DNA of 64,000 bases, from positions 1 to 64,000 of the forward strand of contig FOXT01000006.1 in assembly GCA_900115795.1 (NCBI GenBank). The letters run 5' to 3'. The notes under the pieces were generated by a model. That model ran no database searches, was not told where the DNA came from, and saw only the letters and a program-made list of their open reading frames with translations. Below are positions 35,106 to 43,336 of the stretch, piece after piece. The DNA is from Lachnospiraceae bacterium XBB1006 (GTDB lineage: Bacteria; Bacillota; Clostridia; Lachnospirales; Lachnospiraceae). The translations under genes and the position numbers were made by a program. Numbering within the stretch: position 1 is the first letter of the stretch; the number at the start of each line of letters is the position of its first letter.

Positions 35106-35853
35106 GACACCGTGCGGTCTTCATTGCATTAAAATCATTGATTTTGGCGTGAAGTTCGCCAATGAACCGGTTTTCGAACATGTGGATTTGCACGTACACT
35201 GTGGAACGTTAACTGTTTTAATTGGAGAAAACGGGGCAGGAAAGTCAACGCTTGTACGCGCCATTCTTGGAGAGATCCCCCATACCGGAAAACTGGAATT
35301 TCGGGATCGAAAGGATGGAGAATTACAGAAAATTCGTATCGGTTATGTTCCGCAAAAATTAAATATTGAGAAGAATACGCCGGTGAGCGTATACGATATG
35401 ATGGCTAGTTATCATTCGAAAGTGCCGGTGTTTTTGTATAAAAGTCCGCGTCTGAGAAAGAAAATTCTTGAGGCGCTTTCGCAATTTGAGGCGGAGGAAT
35501 TGATTGATCAGCAGGTTTGTAATTTATCCGGCGGACAGCTGCAGCGTGTGCTGCTTGCAATGGCCGTAATGGGACGCCCGCACCTGCTGTTGTTAGATGA
35601 ACCGATTTCCGGAGTTGATATGAAGGGAAGTCAGCTTTTTTATAAAACCATTGATGAGATGAAGAAGAAATTTGATATGGCAATTATCCTGATTTCTCAT
35701 GATATGAAATACGTGGCAAAATATGCCGATCATGTAGTGCTCTTGGATCACGGAATCGTGACCCAGGGAAAGGTAGGACAAGTTTTCAAAAGTCCGGAAT
35801 TTGAGCGGATTTTTGGGAAAGGAGAGTGGGAGCATGACATTTCTAAATTATGA
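35092..35853 (+). CDS. Metal ABC transporter ATP-binding protein (ZnuC-like)
   Basis: 253 residues with Walker A GENGAGKST, the ABC signature LSGGQLQRVLLAMAV, Walker B LLLLDEP and the switch His in LISHD. It powers the zinc/manganese uptake system encoded by the flanking genes. It starts inside the end of the binding-protein gene and ends inside the start of the permease gene, a tightly coupled operon. Confidence 0.88.
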   Translation: MKLIKTPCGLHCIKIIDFGVKFANEPVFEHVDLHVHCGTLTVLIGENGAGKSTLVRAILGEIPHTGKLEFRDRKDGELQKIRIGYVPQKLNIEKNTPVSVYDMMASYHSKVPVFLYKSPRLRKKILEALSQFEAEELIDQQVCNLSGGQLQRVLLAMAVMGRPHLLLLDEPISGVDMKGSQLFYKTIDEMKKKFDMAIILISHDMKYVAKYADHVVLLDHGIVTQGKVGQVFKSPEFERIFGKGEWEHDISKL

Positions 35854-36634
35854 TTTTATGAAACATGCCTTTGTGGCAATTCTGATTATTGCACCGCTCT
35901 TTGGAATGCTTGGTACCATGATTGTTAGTAAAAAAATGGCCTTTTTCTCGGATGCATTGGGACACAGCGCATTGACGGGAATCGCCATAGGCATAGTATT
36001 TGGTGTTCAGAACGCAAATCTTTCCATGATGGTATTTGCAGTGGTGTTTGCCTTATTGCTAAATGAAATAAGTCGCAAGGTGATGGCGGCGAATGACACC
36101 ATTATTTCTGTTTTTTCCTCTGCCAGTTTGGCGGTAGGACTTGCAATTTTATCAAAAGGCGGAAACTTTAGTAAGTATTCCGCACTGCTTGTTGGGGATA
36201 TATTGAGTATTTCCGTAAAGGAATTGTGGTTCCTTGGAGGGATGTTTGCGTTAACCTTTGTGTTTTGGATTTTTTTATCAAATCAGTTATTGGCCATAAG
36301 CCTAAACAAAACCCTGGCAAGAAGTCGTCATATGCCGATTCGGCTGTTAGAGGATGCCTTTGCGGTTTTGGTTTCCCTGGTGGTAATGATGTCCATTAAG
36401 TGGGTGGGCATTTTGATTATCAATGCAATGCTGATTCTGCCGGCAGCTGCAGCAGCAAATTGTTCGCAAAATGTGAGGGAATATCACTTTTTTGCTGTGG
36501 TATATGCGTTATTTTCCGGAGTGTTGGGACTTTGGAGCTCCTATTATACAAACGTGGCTACCGGACCGATGATTGTCATTGTCTCGGCATTGATTTATTT
36601 TGGAACGTATTTCTACGCAAAACGATATCAGTAG
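35834..36634 (+). CDS. Metal ABC transporter permease (ZnuB-like)
   Basis: 266 residues from the ATG at 35834, with GGGAAAGGAGAG upstream; longer starts lie deep inside the ATPase gene. Seven to nine membrane helices of the ABC-3 permease family are visible (APLFGMLGTMIVSKKMAFFSDALGHSALTGIAIG is the family signature region). Third gene of the transporter operon. Confidence 0.85.
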   Translation: MTFLNYDFMKHAFVAILIIAPLFGMLGTMIVSKKMAFFSDALGHSALTGIAIGIVFGVQNANLSMMVFAVVFALLLNEISRKVMAANDTIISVFSSASLAVGLAILSKGGNFSKYSALLVGDILSISVKELWFLGGMFALTFVFWIFLSNQLLAISLNKTLARSRHMPIRLLEDAFAVLVSLVVMMSIKWVGILIINAMLILPAAAAANCSQNVREYHFFAVVYALFSGVLGLWSSYYTNVATGPMIVIVSALIYFGTYFYAKRYQ

Positions 36635-36654
36635 GAGGAAGGGGGACTGTGCGT

Positions 36655-37803
36655 ATGAAACGGATTATTCAACTGCTATTAAATTTATTGTTACCCTTAA
36701 TGGGATTGCTGCTGGTGCTTTGGCTTGTGCCAAGATTACTGTCATTATTTATGCCATTTGTAATCGGGTATCTGATTTCTCTGATGGCGAATCCGTTGGT
36801 AAGATTTCTGGAGCATCGCCTGAAAATTGTGCGTAAGACAGGATCGGCAATCGTCATTGTGTTGGCGATTGGCTTGATTGCGTTGCTTGTTTATGGTGTA
36901 GTGGCAGCCGTTGCCAGTCAGACAGAGCACCTGCTAAAAGATGTTCCGGCGATGGCGCAGAATGCCAAGGTGGATTATGCAACCATGCAGGATACCTTAG
37001 ACAATCTGATTGTACGTTTGCCTTCCGGAATGCAGGAAAAATTGGCAGATGTCAATGAAAACGTCGGAGAATATGTGATGAATTGGTTTTCTGCGTTGAA
37101 CTTCAATGATGTGACCGGCGGAGCGTCAAAAGTGGTAAGTAATATTCCATCGATTTTGATTGGCTTGATTGTGGGACTATTGGCTTCCTACTTTTTCATT
37201 GCACAAAAGCACGAATTTGAAGCATTTCTTTCCCGGCATACATCACAAAGCGTGAAGGAAAAGTTTCACCTTGTAAAAGTACAATTATTTGATGTGTTAG
37301 GTGGATATTTTAAGGCGCAGTTTAAAATTATGGCGGTGGTCTACGTGATTCTTGTGATAGGATTGGGAATTTTGCATACCGGATATTTCTTCCTGACCGC
37401 CTTTGGAATCGCGTTTGTGGATATGCTTCCATTTTTCGGAACGGGAACGATTCTTGGACCCTGGGCCATTATCAAAATTCTCACCGGAGATTACAAAATG
37501 GCGATTGCCCTGGTTGTATTATACGGTGTCACCCAGCTGGTTCGTCAGTTAATTCAACCAAAGCTTTTGGGGGATTCCATAGGGATGAACCCGTTTGCAA
37601 CGCTTTTCTTTATGTATTTGGGCTACTTAATGGGTAGTGTTCTGGGGATGATTTTGGCGGTGCCAATTGCTATGATTGTGATGAATCTTTACGAGGCTGG
37701 GGTATTTGATACCATGATATACGCCGGAAAAACGTTGTGGGAGATGTTACAGAAGTTTATTCACCTGGATGTCCCACAGGATGTTGCGCACAATAAGAAA
37801 TAG
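36655..37803 (+). CDS. AI-2E family permease (YtvI/PerM-like)
   Basis: 382 residues from ATG 36655 after GGAGGAAGGGGG. There are about eight membrane helices: paired helices at the N-terminus, a soluble loop around residues 75-150, then the conserved C-terminal block (GIAFVDMLPFFGTGTILGPW, LIQPKLLGDSIGMNPFATLFFMYLGY). Family members include exporters of autoinducer-2 and Na+/H+ antiporters, so the substrate is open. It follows the metal transporter by about 20 bp and may share its transcript. Confidence 0.82.
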   Translation: MKRIIQLLLNLLLPLMGLLLVLWLVPRLLSLFMPFVIGYLISLMANPLVRFLEHRLKIVRKTGSAIVIVLAIGLIALLVYGVVAAVASQTEHLLKDVPAMAQNAKVDYATMQDTLDNLIVRLPSGMQEKLADVNENVGEYVMNWFSALNFNDVTGGASKVVSNIPSILIGLIVGLLASYFFIAQKHEFEAFLSRHTSQSVKEKFHLVKVQLFDVLGGYFKAQFKIMAVVYVILVIGLGILHTGYFFLTAFGIAFVDMLPFFGTGTILGPWAIIKILTGDYKMAIALVVLYGVTQLVRQLIQPKLLGDSIGMNPFATLFFMYLGYLMGSVLGMILAVPIAMIVMNLYEAGVFDTMIYAGKTLWEMLQKFIHLDVPQDVAHNKK

Positions 37804-37873
37804 TGTTATACTTGAACAGTGGGTTAAAAAATGAACCAACACAGGATTAGACAAAAAGGAGAGGAATTTTAGT

Positions 37874-39067
37874 ATGGAAGAGAATATGAAGGGGTTTGCG
37901 ACCAGAGCGATTCATGCAGGAAAGACAAGAAGTCATGAGTATCAGTCTTTAGGAATGCCAATTTATCAGACATCCACATTTTATTTTGATGGTTGTGAGC
38001 AAGGTGGTAAGTTGTTTGCAGGAGAAGAAGCTGGATTCATTTATACCAGACTTGGAAATCCGACAACCAATTTCTTAGAGGAGAAGATTGCAGCGTTAGA
38101 AGGTGCAGAAGCAGCCGCTGCAGCAGCATCCGGAATGGGTGCAATCAGTGCATGTTTATGGACGATTGCAGCAGCCGGTAAGCATATTGTTGCAGATAAG
38201 ACTTTATATGGTTGTACATTTGCATTACTGAATCATGGACTTACTCGTTATGGTGTGGAAGTTACCTTTGTCGACACCTCGAATTTAGATGAAGTGAAGG
38301 CAGCACTTAAGGAAAATACTTGCTGTGTTTATTTGGAGACACCGGCGAATCCAACACTTAAGATTGTTGATATCGAAGCCATTGCGAAATTGGTTCATGG
38401 ATATAACAAAGAGATTAAGGTTGTTTGTGATAATACCTTTGCAACACCGTATAATCAGAGACCATTAGAGCTTGGGGCAGACGTGGTTGTTCATTCCGCA
38501 ACGAAATATCTGAATGGACATGGGGATGTAATTGCCGGATTTGTAGTAGGCGATGCAGATTTTATCATGAATGTGAAGATGTTTGGCATCAAAGATATGA
38601 CCGGTTCCGTACTTGGACCGCAGGAATCTTTCTTGATTTTAAGAGGACTTAAGACGTTGCAGATTCGTATGGAGCGTCACTGCTACAATGCAGCGAAGCT
38701 GGCAGAGTTCTTGAAATCTTGTGACAAAGTGGAGGCTGTTTATTATCCTGGATTGGAAGAGCATCCTGGCCATGAGATTGCGAAGAAGCAGATGAAAGAA
38801 TTTGGCGGTATGATTTCCATGATTGTAAAAGGTGGAAAGGCTGCAGGAATGAAGTTCTGTAACAGTTTACAGCTTGCAACCGTTGCCGTAAGCCTTGGAG
38901 ATGCGGAGACATTGGTTGAGCATCCGGCTTCTATGACACATTCTACTTATACGGCAGATGAATTAAAAGTTGCCGGTATTGATGAAGGATTGGTACGTAT
39001 TTCCGTAGGTCTTGAAGATATTGATGATATTATCGCAGATTTTAAATACGGATTTGAGCAGATTTAA
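37874..39067 (+). CDS. Methionine gamma-lyase (PLP-dependent Cys/Met metabolism enzyme)
   Basis: 397 residues, fold type I PLP enzyme. YQTSTFYFDGCEQGG, YTRLGNPTT, CDNTFATPYNQRP and SATKYLNGHGDVIAG (the PLP lysine) are all present. The Cys in the FDGCEQG region and overall likeness favour methionine gamma-lyase, which yields methanethiol, ammonia and 2-oxobutyrate, over cystathionine gamma-synthase. It fits an amino-acid fermenter. GGAGAGGA precedes the ATG. It is followed by a strong terminator, with msrA just beyond. Confidence 0.88.
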   Translation: MEENMKGFATRAIHAGKTRSHEYQSLGMPIYQTSTFYFDGCEQGGKLFAGEEAGFIYTRLGNPTTNFLEEKIAALEGAEAAAAAASGMGAISACLWTIAAAGKHIVADKTLYGCTFALLNHGLTRYGVEVTFVDTSNLDEVKAALKENTCCVYLETPANPTLKIVDIEAIAKLVHGYNKEIKVVCDNTFATPYNQRPLELGADVVVHSATKYLNGHGDVIAGFVVGDADFIMNVKMFGIKDMTGSVLGPQESFLILRGLKTLQIRMERHCYNAAKLAEFLKSCDKVEAVYYPGLEEHPGHEIAKKQMKEFGGMISMIVKGGKAAGMKFCNSLQLATVAVSLGDAETLVEHPASMTHSTYTADELKVAGIDEGLVRISVGLEDIDDIIADFKYGFEQI

Positions 39068-39080
39068 GTTTTGATTCGGA

Positions 39081-39112
39081 AAGCGGGAGATGAGTAATCT
39101 CCCGCTTTTTTT
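39081..39112 (+). terminator. Terminator after methionine gamma-lyase
   Basis: Perfect 11-bp stem (AAGCGGGAGAT/ATCTCCCGCTT) with a 5-base loop and TTTTT. The next gene's RBS (GAGGAGG) begins directly after it, so msrA expression depends on read-through here. Confidence 0.88.
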
Positions 39113-39128
39113 AGAGGAGGAAAGGATT

Positions 39129-39617
39129 ATGCGAAAAAATGCATACTTTGCCGGAGGATGCTTTTGGTGCGTTACTCCGATTTATAAAATGTATGGTGTA
39201 GAGGAGGTTGTTTGCGGGTATGCCGGAGGTGATGAGGTAAATCCAAGCTATGCGGACGTGAAGGCGCAGCGAACCGGTCACCGGGAAACAATCAAGTTAA
39301 CCTACAATCCGGAAAAAGTTACGTATAATCGATTATTGGATATTTATTTTGCCAATGTAGACCCCTTCGATGGTGAGGGTCAGTTTATTGATAAAGGATT
39401 TTCCTATACGCTGGCGATTTTCTTTACATCAGAGGAAGAAAAGGAAATTGCGGAAAAAAGAATTGCCGATTTAGAGGCGAAAGAAGGAAAAAAGGTACAG
39501 ATTGCGCTTTTACCGTATAAGAATTTCTTTGAAGCGGAGGAGGAACATCAGGATTACTATTTGAAGAACCCGGAGGCATTTGAGAAAGAATTAGAGGAAT
39601 CCGGGCGTAAGAAATAA
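39129..39617 (+). CDS. msrA: Peptide methionine sulfoxide reductase MsrA
   Basis: 162 residues from ATG 39129 after GAGGAGG; the upstream in-frame start lies in the terminator. The active-site motif is GGCFWC with an ordinary TGC cysteine, not the selenocysteine found in some clostridial MsrA. GYAGG and the C-terminal KNFFEAEEEHQDYYLKNP are conserved family segments. It repairs oxidised methionine S-sulfoxide in proteins. Confidence 0.93.
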   Translation: MRKNAYFAGGCFWCVTPIYKMYGVEEVVCGYAGGDEVNPSYADVKAQRTGHRETIKLTYNPEKVTYNRLLDIYFANVDPFDGEGQFIDKGFSYTLAIFFTSEEEKEIAEKRIADLEAKEGKKVQIALLPYKNFFEAEEEHQDYYLKNPEAFEKELEESGRKK

Positions 39618-39619
39618 AT

Positions 39620-39728
39620 TTGCATTTTCCTCGTCGTTTTGTGGTATAACGGACGTTGCCGTCCGTTATCGCGTAGCGTCGTCGAAACAATATAAATATT
39701 GTTTCTCCTCGTGCTTTCGTGGTATACT
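39620..39728 (+). promoter_or_regulatory. Two imperfectly repeated promoters upstream of selA
   Basis: TTGCAT...TATAAC (39620-39650, 19-bp spacer) and TTGTTT...TATACT (39699-39728, 18-bp spacer) lie in two related direct copies sharing TTTCCTCGT...TTTYGTGGTATA. Between them are a hairpin (ATAACGGAC/GTCCGTTAT) and the 18-base palindrome AACAATATAAATATTGTT. The second copy is the better promoter for selA. The first may be a diverged duplicate or a competing start that meets the hairpin. Confidence 0.5.
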
Positions 39729-39764
39729 AATAGCATACTATGATTGCAAAGGATGAACATATTG

Positions 39765-41162
39765 ATGAATAAAAACGAATTGTTCCGTAAAATTCCAAAG
39801 GTAGACGTGCTCATGAGTGAGCCGCGGTTGCAAAGCGCCATTGAGCGTTTCGGCAAAGAGCCGGTGATCACAGTCCTTAGGGATGCGTTAGAAGAATTAC
39901 GAAAGAAATTAAACGAAAATCCTTCGGAGGAGATTCTTGAAAATTTTGTACAGACCATACAAGAGCGGGTTCTTCATAAGGTGGAGGACCATAAGGAAGC
40001 GAATTTGAAGCATGTGGTGAATGCCACCGGTGTGATTTTGCACACCAATTTAGGACGTGCGCCATTACCACCTATTGCCCTTGAGAAGCTCATGGAGCAG
40101 ATGAAGGGCTATATGAACCTGGAATACAACCTTTCGGAGGGAAAGAGAGGGGAACGTTATTCACATTTTGAGGAACTGTTATGTCGGCTGACCGGTGCAG
40201 AGGCGGCCATGGCGGTGAATAATAACGCGGCGGCAGCACTTTTGATGGTCAGTGCGGTGGGGGATGGCAAGGAAGTCATTGTTTCCCGCGGTGAGCAGAT
40301 AGAGATTGGTGGAAAATTTCGTATTCCGGACATTATTGACCAAAGCGGTTGCCAGCGCGTGGAAGTAGGAACGACGAACAAGACGCGGCTGGAGGATTAT
40401 GAAGATGCCATTACAGAGGAAACCGGCGCTTTTTTGAAGGTGCATACCAGCAACTATAAGTTGGTAGGCTTTACTCAGAGTGTGGAGCGGGATGAACTGT
40501 GTGCGCTAGCGAAAAAGACCGGCATTCCGGTTATCGAGGATCTGGGGAGTGGTGTGTTAATTGACCTTTCACGCTACGGACTTAGGAAAGAGCCAACGGT
40601 GCAGGAAAGTATTGCAGCTGGTGTGGATGTGGTATGTTTCAGTGGCGATAAGTTGTTAGGTGGTCCGCAGGCCGGTATTTTGGTTGGTAAGAGGGAGTGG
40701 ATTGCCAAATGCAAGAAGCATCCCCTTACCAGAGCCATGCGTATTGACAAGTGTACGGCGGCGATGCTTGAAACGGTACTTTCTATGTATGAGGATGAGC
40801 ACTATGCGGTGGAACATATTCCGGTTTTGTCCCGTATGACGATGCCGGTGGAAGAATTAAAGGAAAAAGCGGATAGTTTGGCAGGAAAGCTGGTTGCAGC
40901 ATTGCCGAAGGAAGTGAACGTGTCTATTGTGAAGACGGAAACTCCAATTGGCGGTGGCTCGTTGCCGGGTGAGTTACTGAAAAGCTATGCCGTGATGCTT
41001 GGCAAAGAGGGCATGAATGCCGAGGCCTTTGCAGCATCCCTGCGAGAGGGCGAGTTGCCGATTATCGCGCGTGTCAGCGAGGACTGTATATTGCTTGATT
41101 TGCGTACCATGTACGAAGAAGAATTTGACGCAGTGGTGGCTACCATAAAAGCGAAGATGTAG
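39765..41162 (+). CDS. selA: L-seryl-tRNA(Sec) selenium transferase
   Basis: 465 residues from ATG 39765, with AAAGGA 11 bases upstream. It is a fold type I PLP enzyme with the PLP lysine in CFSGDKLLGGPQAGILVG, and has the SelA N-terminal domain (PKVDVLMSEPRLQSAIERFG). NATGVILHTNLGRAPL is a strong SelA signature. It converts Ser-tRNA(Sec) to Sec-tRNA(Sec) using selenophosphate. selD and the tRNA(Sec) gene are not in view. A terminator follows. Confidence 0.95.
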   Translation: MNKNELFRKIPKVDVLMSEPRLQSAIERFGKEPVITVLRDALEELRKKLNENPSEEILENFVQTIQERVLHKVEDHKEANLKHVVNATGVILHTNLGRAPLPPIALEKLMEQMKGYMNLEYNLSEGKRGERYSHFEELLCRLTGAEAAMAVNNNAAAALLMVSAVGDGKEVIVSRGEQIEIGGKFRIPDIIDQSGCQRVEVGTTNKTRLEDYEDAITEETGAFLKVHTSNYKLVGFTQSVERDELCALAKKTGIPVIEDLGSGVLIDLSRYGLRKEPTVQESIAAGVDVVCFSGDKLLGGPQAGILVGKREWIAKCKKHPLTRAMRIDKCTAAMLETVLSMYEDEHYAVEHIPVLSRMTMPVEELKEKADSLAGKLVAALPKEVNVSIVKTETPIGGGSLPGELLKSYAVMLGKEGMNAEAFAASLREGELPIIARVSEDCILLDLRTMYEEEFDAVVATIKAKM

Positions 41163-41165
41163 GTT

Positions 41166-41190
41166 GAGCGGTGCGTGATGCACCGCTTTT
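41166..41190 (+). terminator. Terminator after selA
   Basis: AGCGGTGC, loop GTGAT, GCACCGCT followed by TTT. It lies four bases after the selA stop and separates selA from the sigma-factor operon. Confidence 0.8.
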
Positions 41191-41322
41191 GAATTATGTG
41201 TGGATTTTTACTAGAAGATCGTCGGGGATAAAAAATTTTAAAAATGGAAATAAAATACACCCCTAGGATTGTCTAAGGTATAGAAAGGGTCATTAGAACC
41301 CAAAATAGAAAAGGGAGAAGGC

Positions 41323-41796
41323 ATGAAGGACCAGGAATTTTTTGACAGAGTGGAGTCAGTTCGAAAGAAGTTGTATGCAATCGCTTATCCGTACTTTAAC
41401 AGCGAGAGTATGGCGGTGGATGCAGTGGACGAAGCGATTTACAAAGGGTATCTAAAGAAAAAACAATTGAAACAGCCGCAGTTTTTCGAGACGTGGCTGG
41501 TAAGAATTCTGATGAATGTCTGCAACACAAAGTACAAGCATTACAAAAAGCAGGTGGGCATCGAGGAGTTGCCGGAGGATGCAAGTCCATCCGAAATTGA
41601 GAATCTTCCGCTAAAGGAAGCGCTTATGAAGTTGCCGGAGAAGTATCGACAGGTGATTTTGTTGAAATTCTTTGGTGGTTACACGATTGTAGAAATTGCA
41701 GAATTGACCGAGTGTCCGCAGGGAACGGTGGCGACAAGAATGCGAAAAGCGCTTGGGTTATTACGTATGGAACTTGAAGAGGAGGAAGTGGCATGA
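41323..41796 (+). CDS. ECF-type RNA polymerase sigma factor
   Basis: 157 residues. Region 2 (FFDRVESVRKKLYAIAYPYFNSE..AVDAVDEAIYKGY) and region 4 (LPEKYRQVILLKFFGGYTIVEIAELTECPQGTVATRMRKALGLL, a helix-turn-helix) are present with no region 1 or 3, as in ECF sigma factors of the SigV/SigX type. It overlaps the following gene by four bases; that gene encodes its probable anti-sigma factor. GGAGAAGG precedes the ATG. Confidence 0.88.
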   Translation: MKDQEFFDRVESVRKKLYAIAYPYFNSESMAVDAVDEAIYKGYLKKKQLKQPQFFETWLVRILMNVCNTKYKHYKKQVGIEELPEDASPSEIENLPLKEALMKLPEKYRQVILLKFFGGYTIVEIAELTECPQGTVATRMRKALGLLRMELEEEEVA

Positions 41797-43133
41797 ATCG
41801 ATGGGATGAATTGAATCAGATGATGAATGAGGTAAAGGCGATGCCGGAAATGATGGAAATGCCGGTTGTTACCAAGCGTGTAAAGAAAAGAGTATGGCGT
41901 CATCGTGCACTGGTAAGCGTGCGCAATCTGGCAATTGCATGTGTAGTCTTGGTGGGAGGATTATCCATTGGCGTGAATACCTCGAAAAGTTTTGCCGATT
42001 CGATAAAGAATATACCGCTAATTGGAAGATTGGTGGAAGCTGTTGATTTTTCCGAAAGCTATCAAGAAGCAATTAACAAAGAATATTTAACCAAAATTGG
42101 CAAGGTTGCCCACACGAAGGTGGGAGATGTGGTATTATCCTATGCTATGGCGGATGATAAGAATATGGTGTTGTTTTTTGACGGGGATTGGAAAAAGAAA
42201 GGTTATTGTCTGTTCATTGATTCCTTGACGGATGCAGATACGGGAAAAGAGATTGAGCACGGTACTGCATCTGCAGATGTGCCATATTTAAGTGAGAAAG
42301 AGATTGAAAACACCACAATTCAGGCAGGAGTTTCCTGGAGGGAATATCATAAGAATGTTGCGATTTCCTTTTCCATTCGCGATAAGGAGGCACAGAAAGA
42401 GGTGGCCGAAAACGTTAAGATGACCTTTAGCAATAGGGATAAACTTCCGGCAAAAGAATATGTGATTAATAAGAAATTTGAAATTAACGGATTGCGCTAT
42501 CAAATCAATAAGGTAACGATGTATCCGTTGTCCACGGAGGTTGAAGTGAAGTATCTGGATGAGGATGACCTGGAGTTTTCAAGAACAGTGGATATGGAAT
42601 TTACCTTAAGTGATGGAAAGAAAACGGTTGGAAAACATTACTTAACCAGTTGCGCGTATTTTGCAGACGGTGATGATAAAAGCACCCATAAGGAGTATTT
42701 GGATGGTGGATACTATTGGTCGAAAAAGAAGTTAAAATTAGGGTTAAAGTATGTAATGCAATTGCCCGAATCCAGGCGGGAAGTGACGCTTGATTTAAAC
42801 AACAATACCCTATATGATGAACACGGCCTACTGAAAGATTTTAAAGTGAAACACAACGGTAAAAAAGTTGTGATTACTACAAATAAGCCTCTATGGGATG
42901 AGATTTACAATAGCGATCCATTTGGTTATGTGAGGGACGCCAAAACTGGTGAGACATCATGGATTACGGCAGAATTAACGAGCGGTGAGATTCAGGAACC
43001 GCGGGAATACCAATATATTTATGAAATAAAGGAATTAAGTATGGATGAAAATGGCCTGGTACATTTCGTAAGAAATTATCCGGAATATATCGTGCATCCG
43101 AAGTGGAGCATGGAAATCGATACACAAAAGTAA
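41793..43133 (+). CDS. Membrane anti-sigma factor with DUF4179-like domain
   Basis: 446 residues. The cytoplasmic N-terminus (~1-45) would bind the sigma factor; one membrane helix follows (NLAIACVVLVGGLSIGVNTSKSFADSIKNIPLIGRLVE, ~48-85), the DUF4179 start motif. The long extracytoplasmic domain has two beta-rich halves, typical of DUF4179/DUF5643 anti-sigma sensors. Coupled translation with the ECF gene supports pairing. The signal it senses is unknown; cell-envelope stress is a common case. A strong terminator follows. Confidence 0.82.
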   Translation: MNRWDELNQMMNEVKAMPEMMEMPVVTKRVKKRVWRHRALVSVRNLAIACVVLVGGLSIGVNTSKSFADSIKNIPLIGRLVEAVDFSESYQEAINKEYLTKIGKVAHTKVGDVVLSYAMADDKNMVLFFDGDWKKKGYCLFIDSLTDADTGKEIEHGTASADVPYLSEKEIENTTIQAGVSWREYHKNVAISFSIRDKEAQKEVAENVKMTFSNRDKLPAKEYVINKKFEINGLRYQINKVTMYPLSTEVEVKYLDEDDLEFSRTVDMEFTLSDGKKTVGKHYLTSCAYFADGDDKSTHKEYLDGGYYWSKKKLKLGLKYVMQLPESRREVTLDLNNNTLYDEHGLLKDFKVKHNGKKVVITTNKPLWDEIYNSDPFGYVRDAKTGETSWITAELTSGEIQEPREYQYIYEIKELSMDENGLVHFVRNYPEYIVHPKWSMEIDTQK

Positions 43134-43136
43134 GGC

Positions 43137-43163
43137 AGAGGGTGGTTTTCCACCCTCTTCTTT
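43137..43163 (+). terminator. Terminator after the anti-sigma gene
   Basis: AGAGGGTGG, loop TTTT, CCACCCTCT, then a pyrimidine/T-rich run (TCTTTG). It begins a few bases after the stop at 43133. Confidence 0.82.
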
Positions 43164-43173
43164 GTTATAATGT

Positions 43174-43313
43174 AACTGTTCAGAGCCAAGCGGATATATA
43201 CAAAACCACAGTTATCAAGCTTGCTTGAATAGTTGTGGTTTTGTATATATCCATTTGGCGAGAGCCTTTAGCCAGGAAATACAGGGTATTTCATGGCTTG
43301 GCTCTGAACAGTT
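43174..43313 (+). ncRNA. 140-nt nested inverted-repeat element (three-way junction) before selB
   Basis: Perfect 17-bp outer arms, AACTGTTCAGAGCCAAG (43174-43190) and its reverse complement (43297-43313), enclose two inner hairpins. The first pairs 43192-43210 with 43234-43252 over 19 perfect bp and continues imperfectly into the AAGC/GCTT tip. The second pairs 43270-43282 with 43286-43298 (12 of 13 bp). TATAAT lies immediately upstream (about 43166-43171). As RNA it would fold as a three-way junction ending 24 bases before the selB ATG. As DNA it could instead be a small MITE-like insertion; I see no clear target duplication. Confidence 0.65.
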
Positions 43314-43336
43314 ATTTCAGATTAAAGAGGTTTATC

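Noticed and set aside
39129..39617. Selenoprotein form of MsrA
   Set aside because: The active-site codon is TGC (cysteine) in GGCFWC and there is no in-frame TGA.
43235..43336. N-terminal extension of SelB starting at 43235
   Set aside because: It would run through the inverted-repeat element; the EF-Tu-like GTPase domain starts properly at ATG 43337, which has an RBS.
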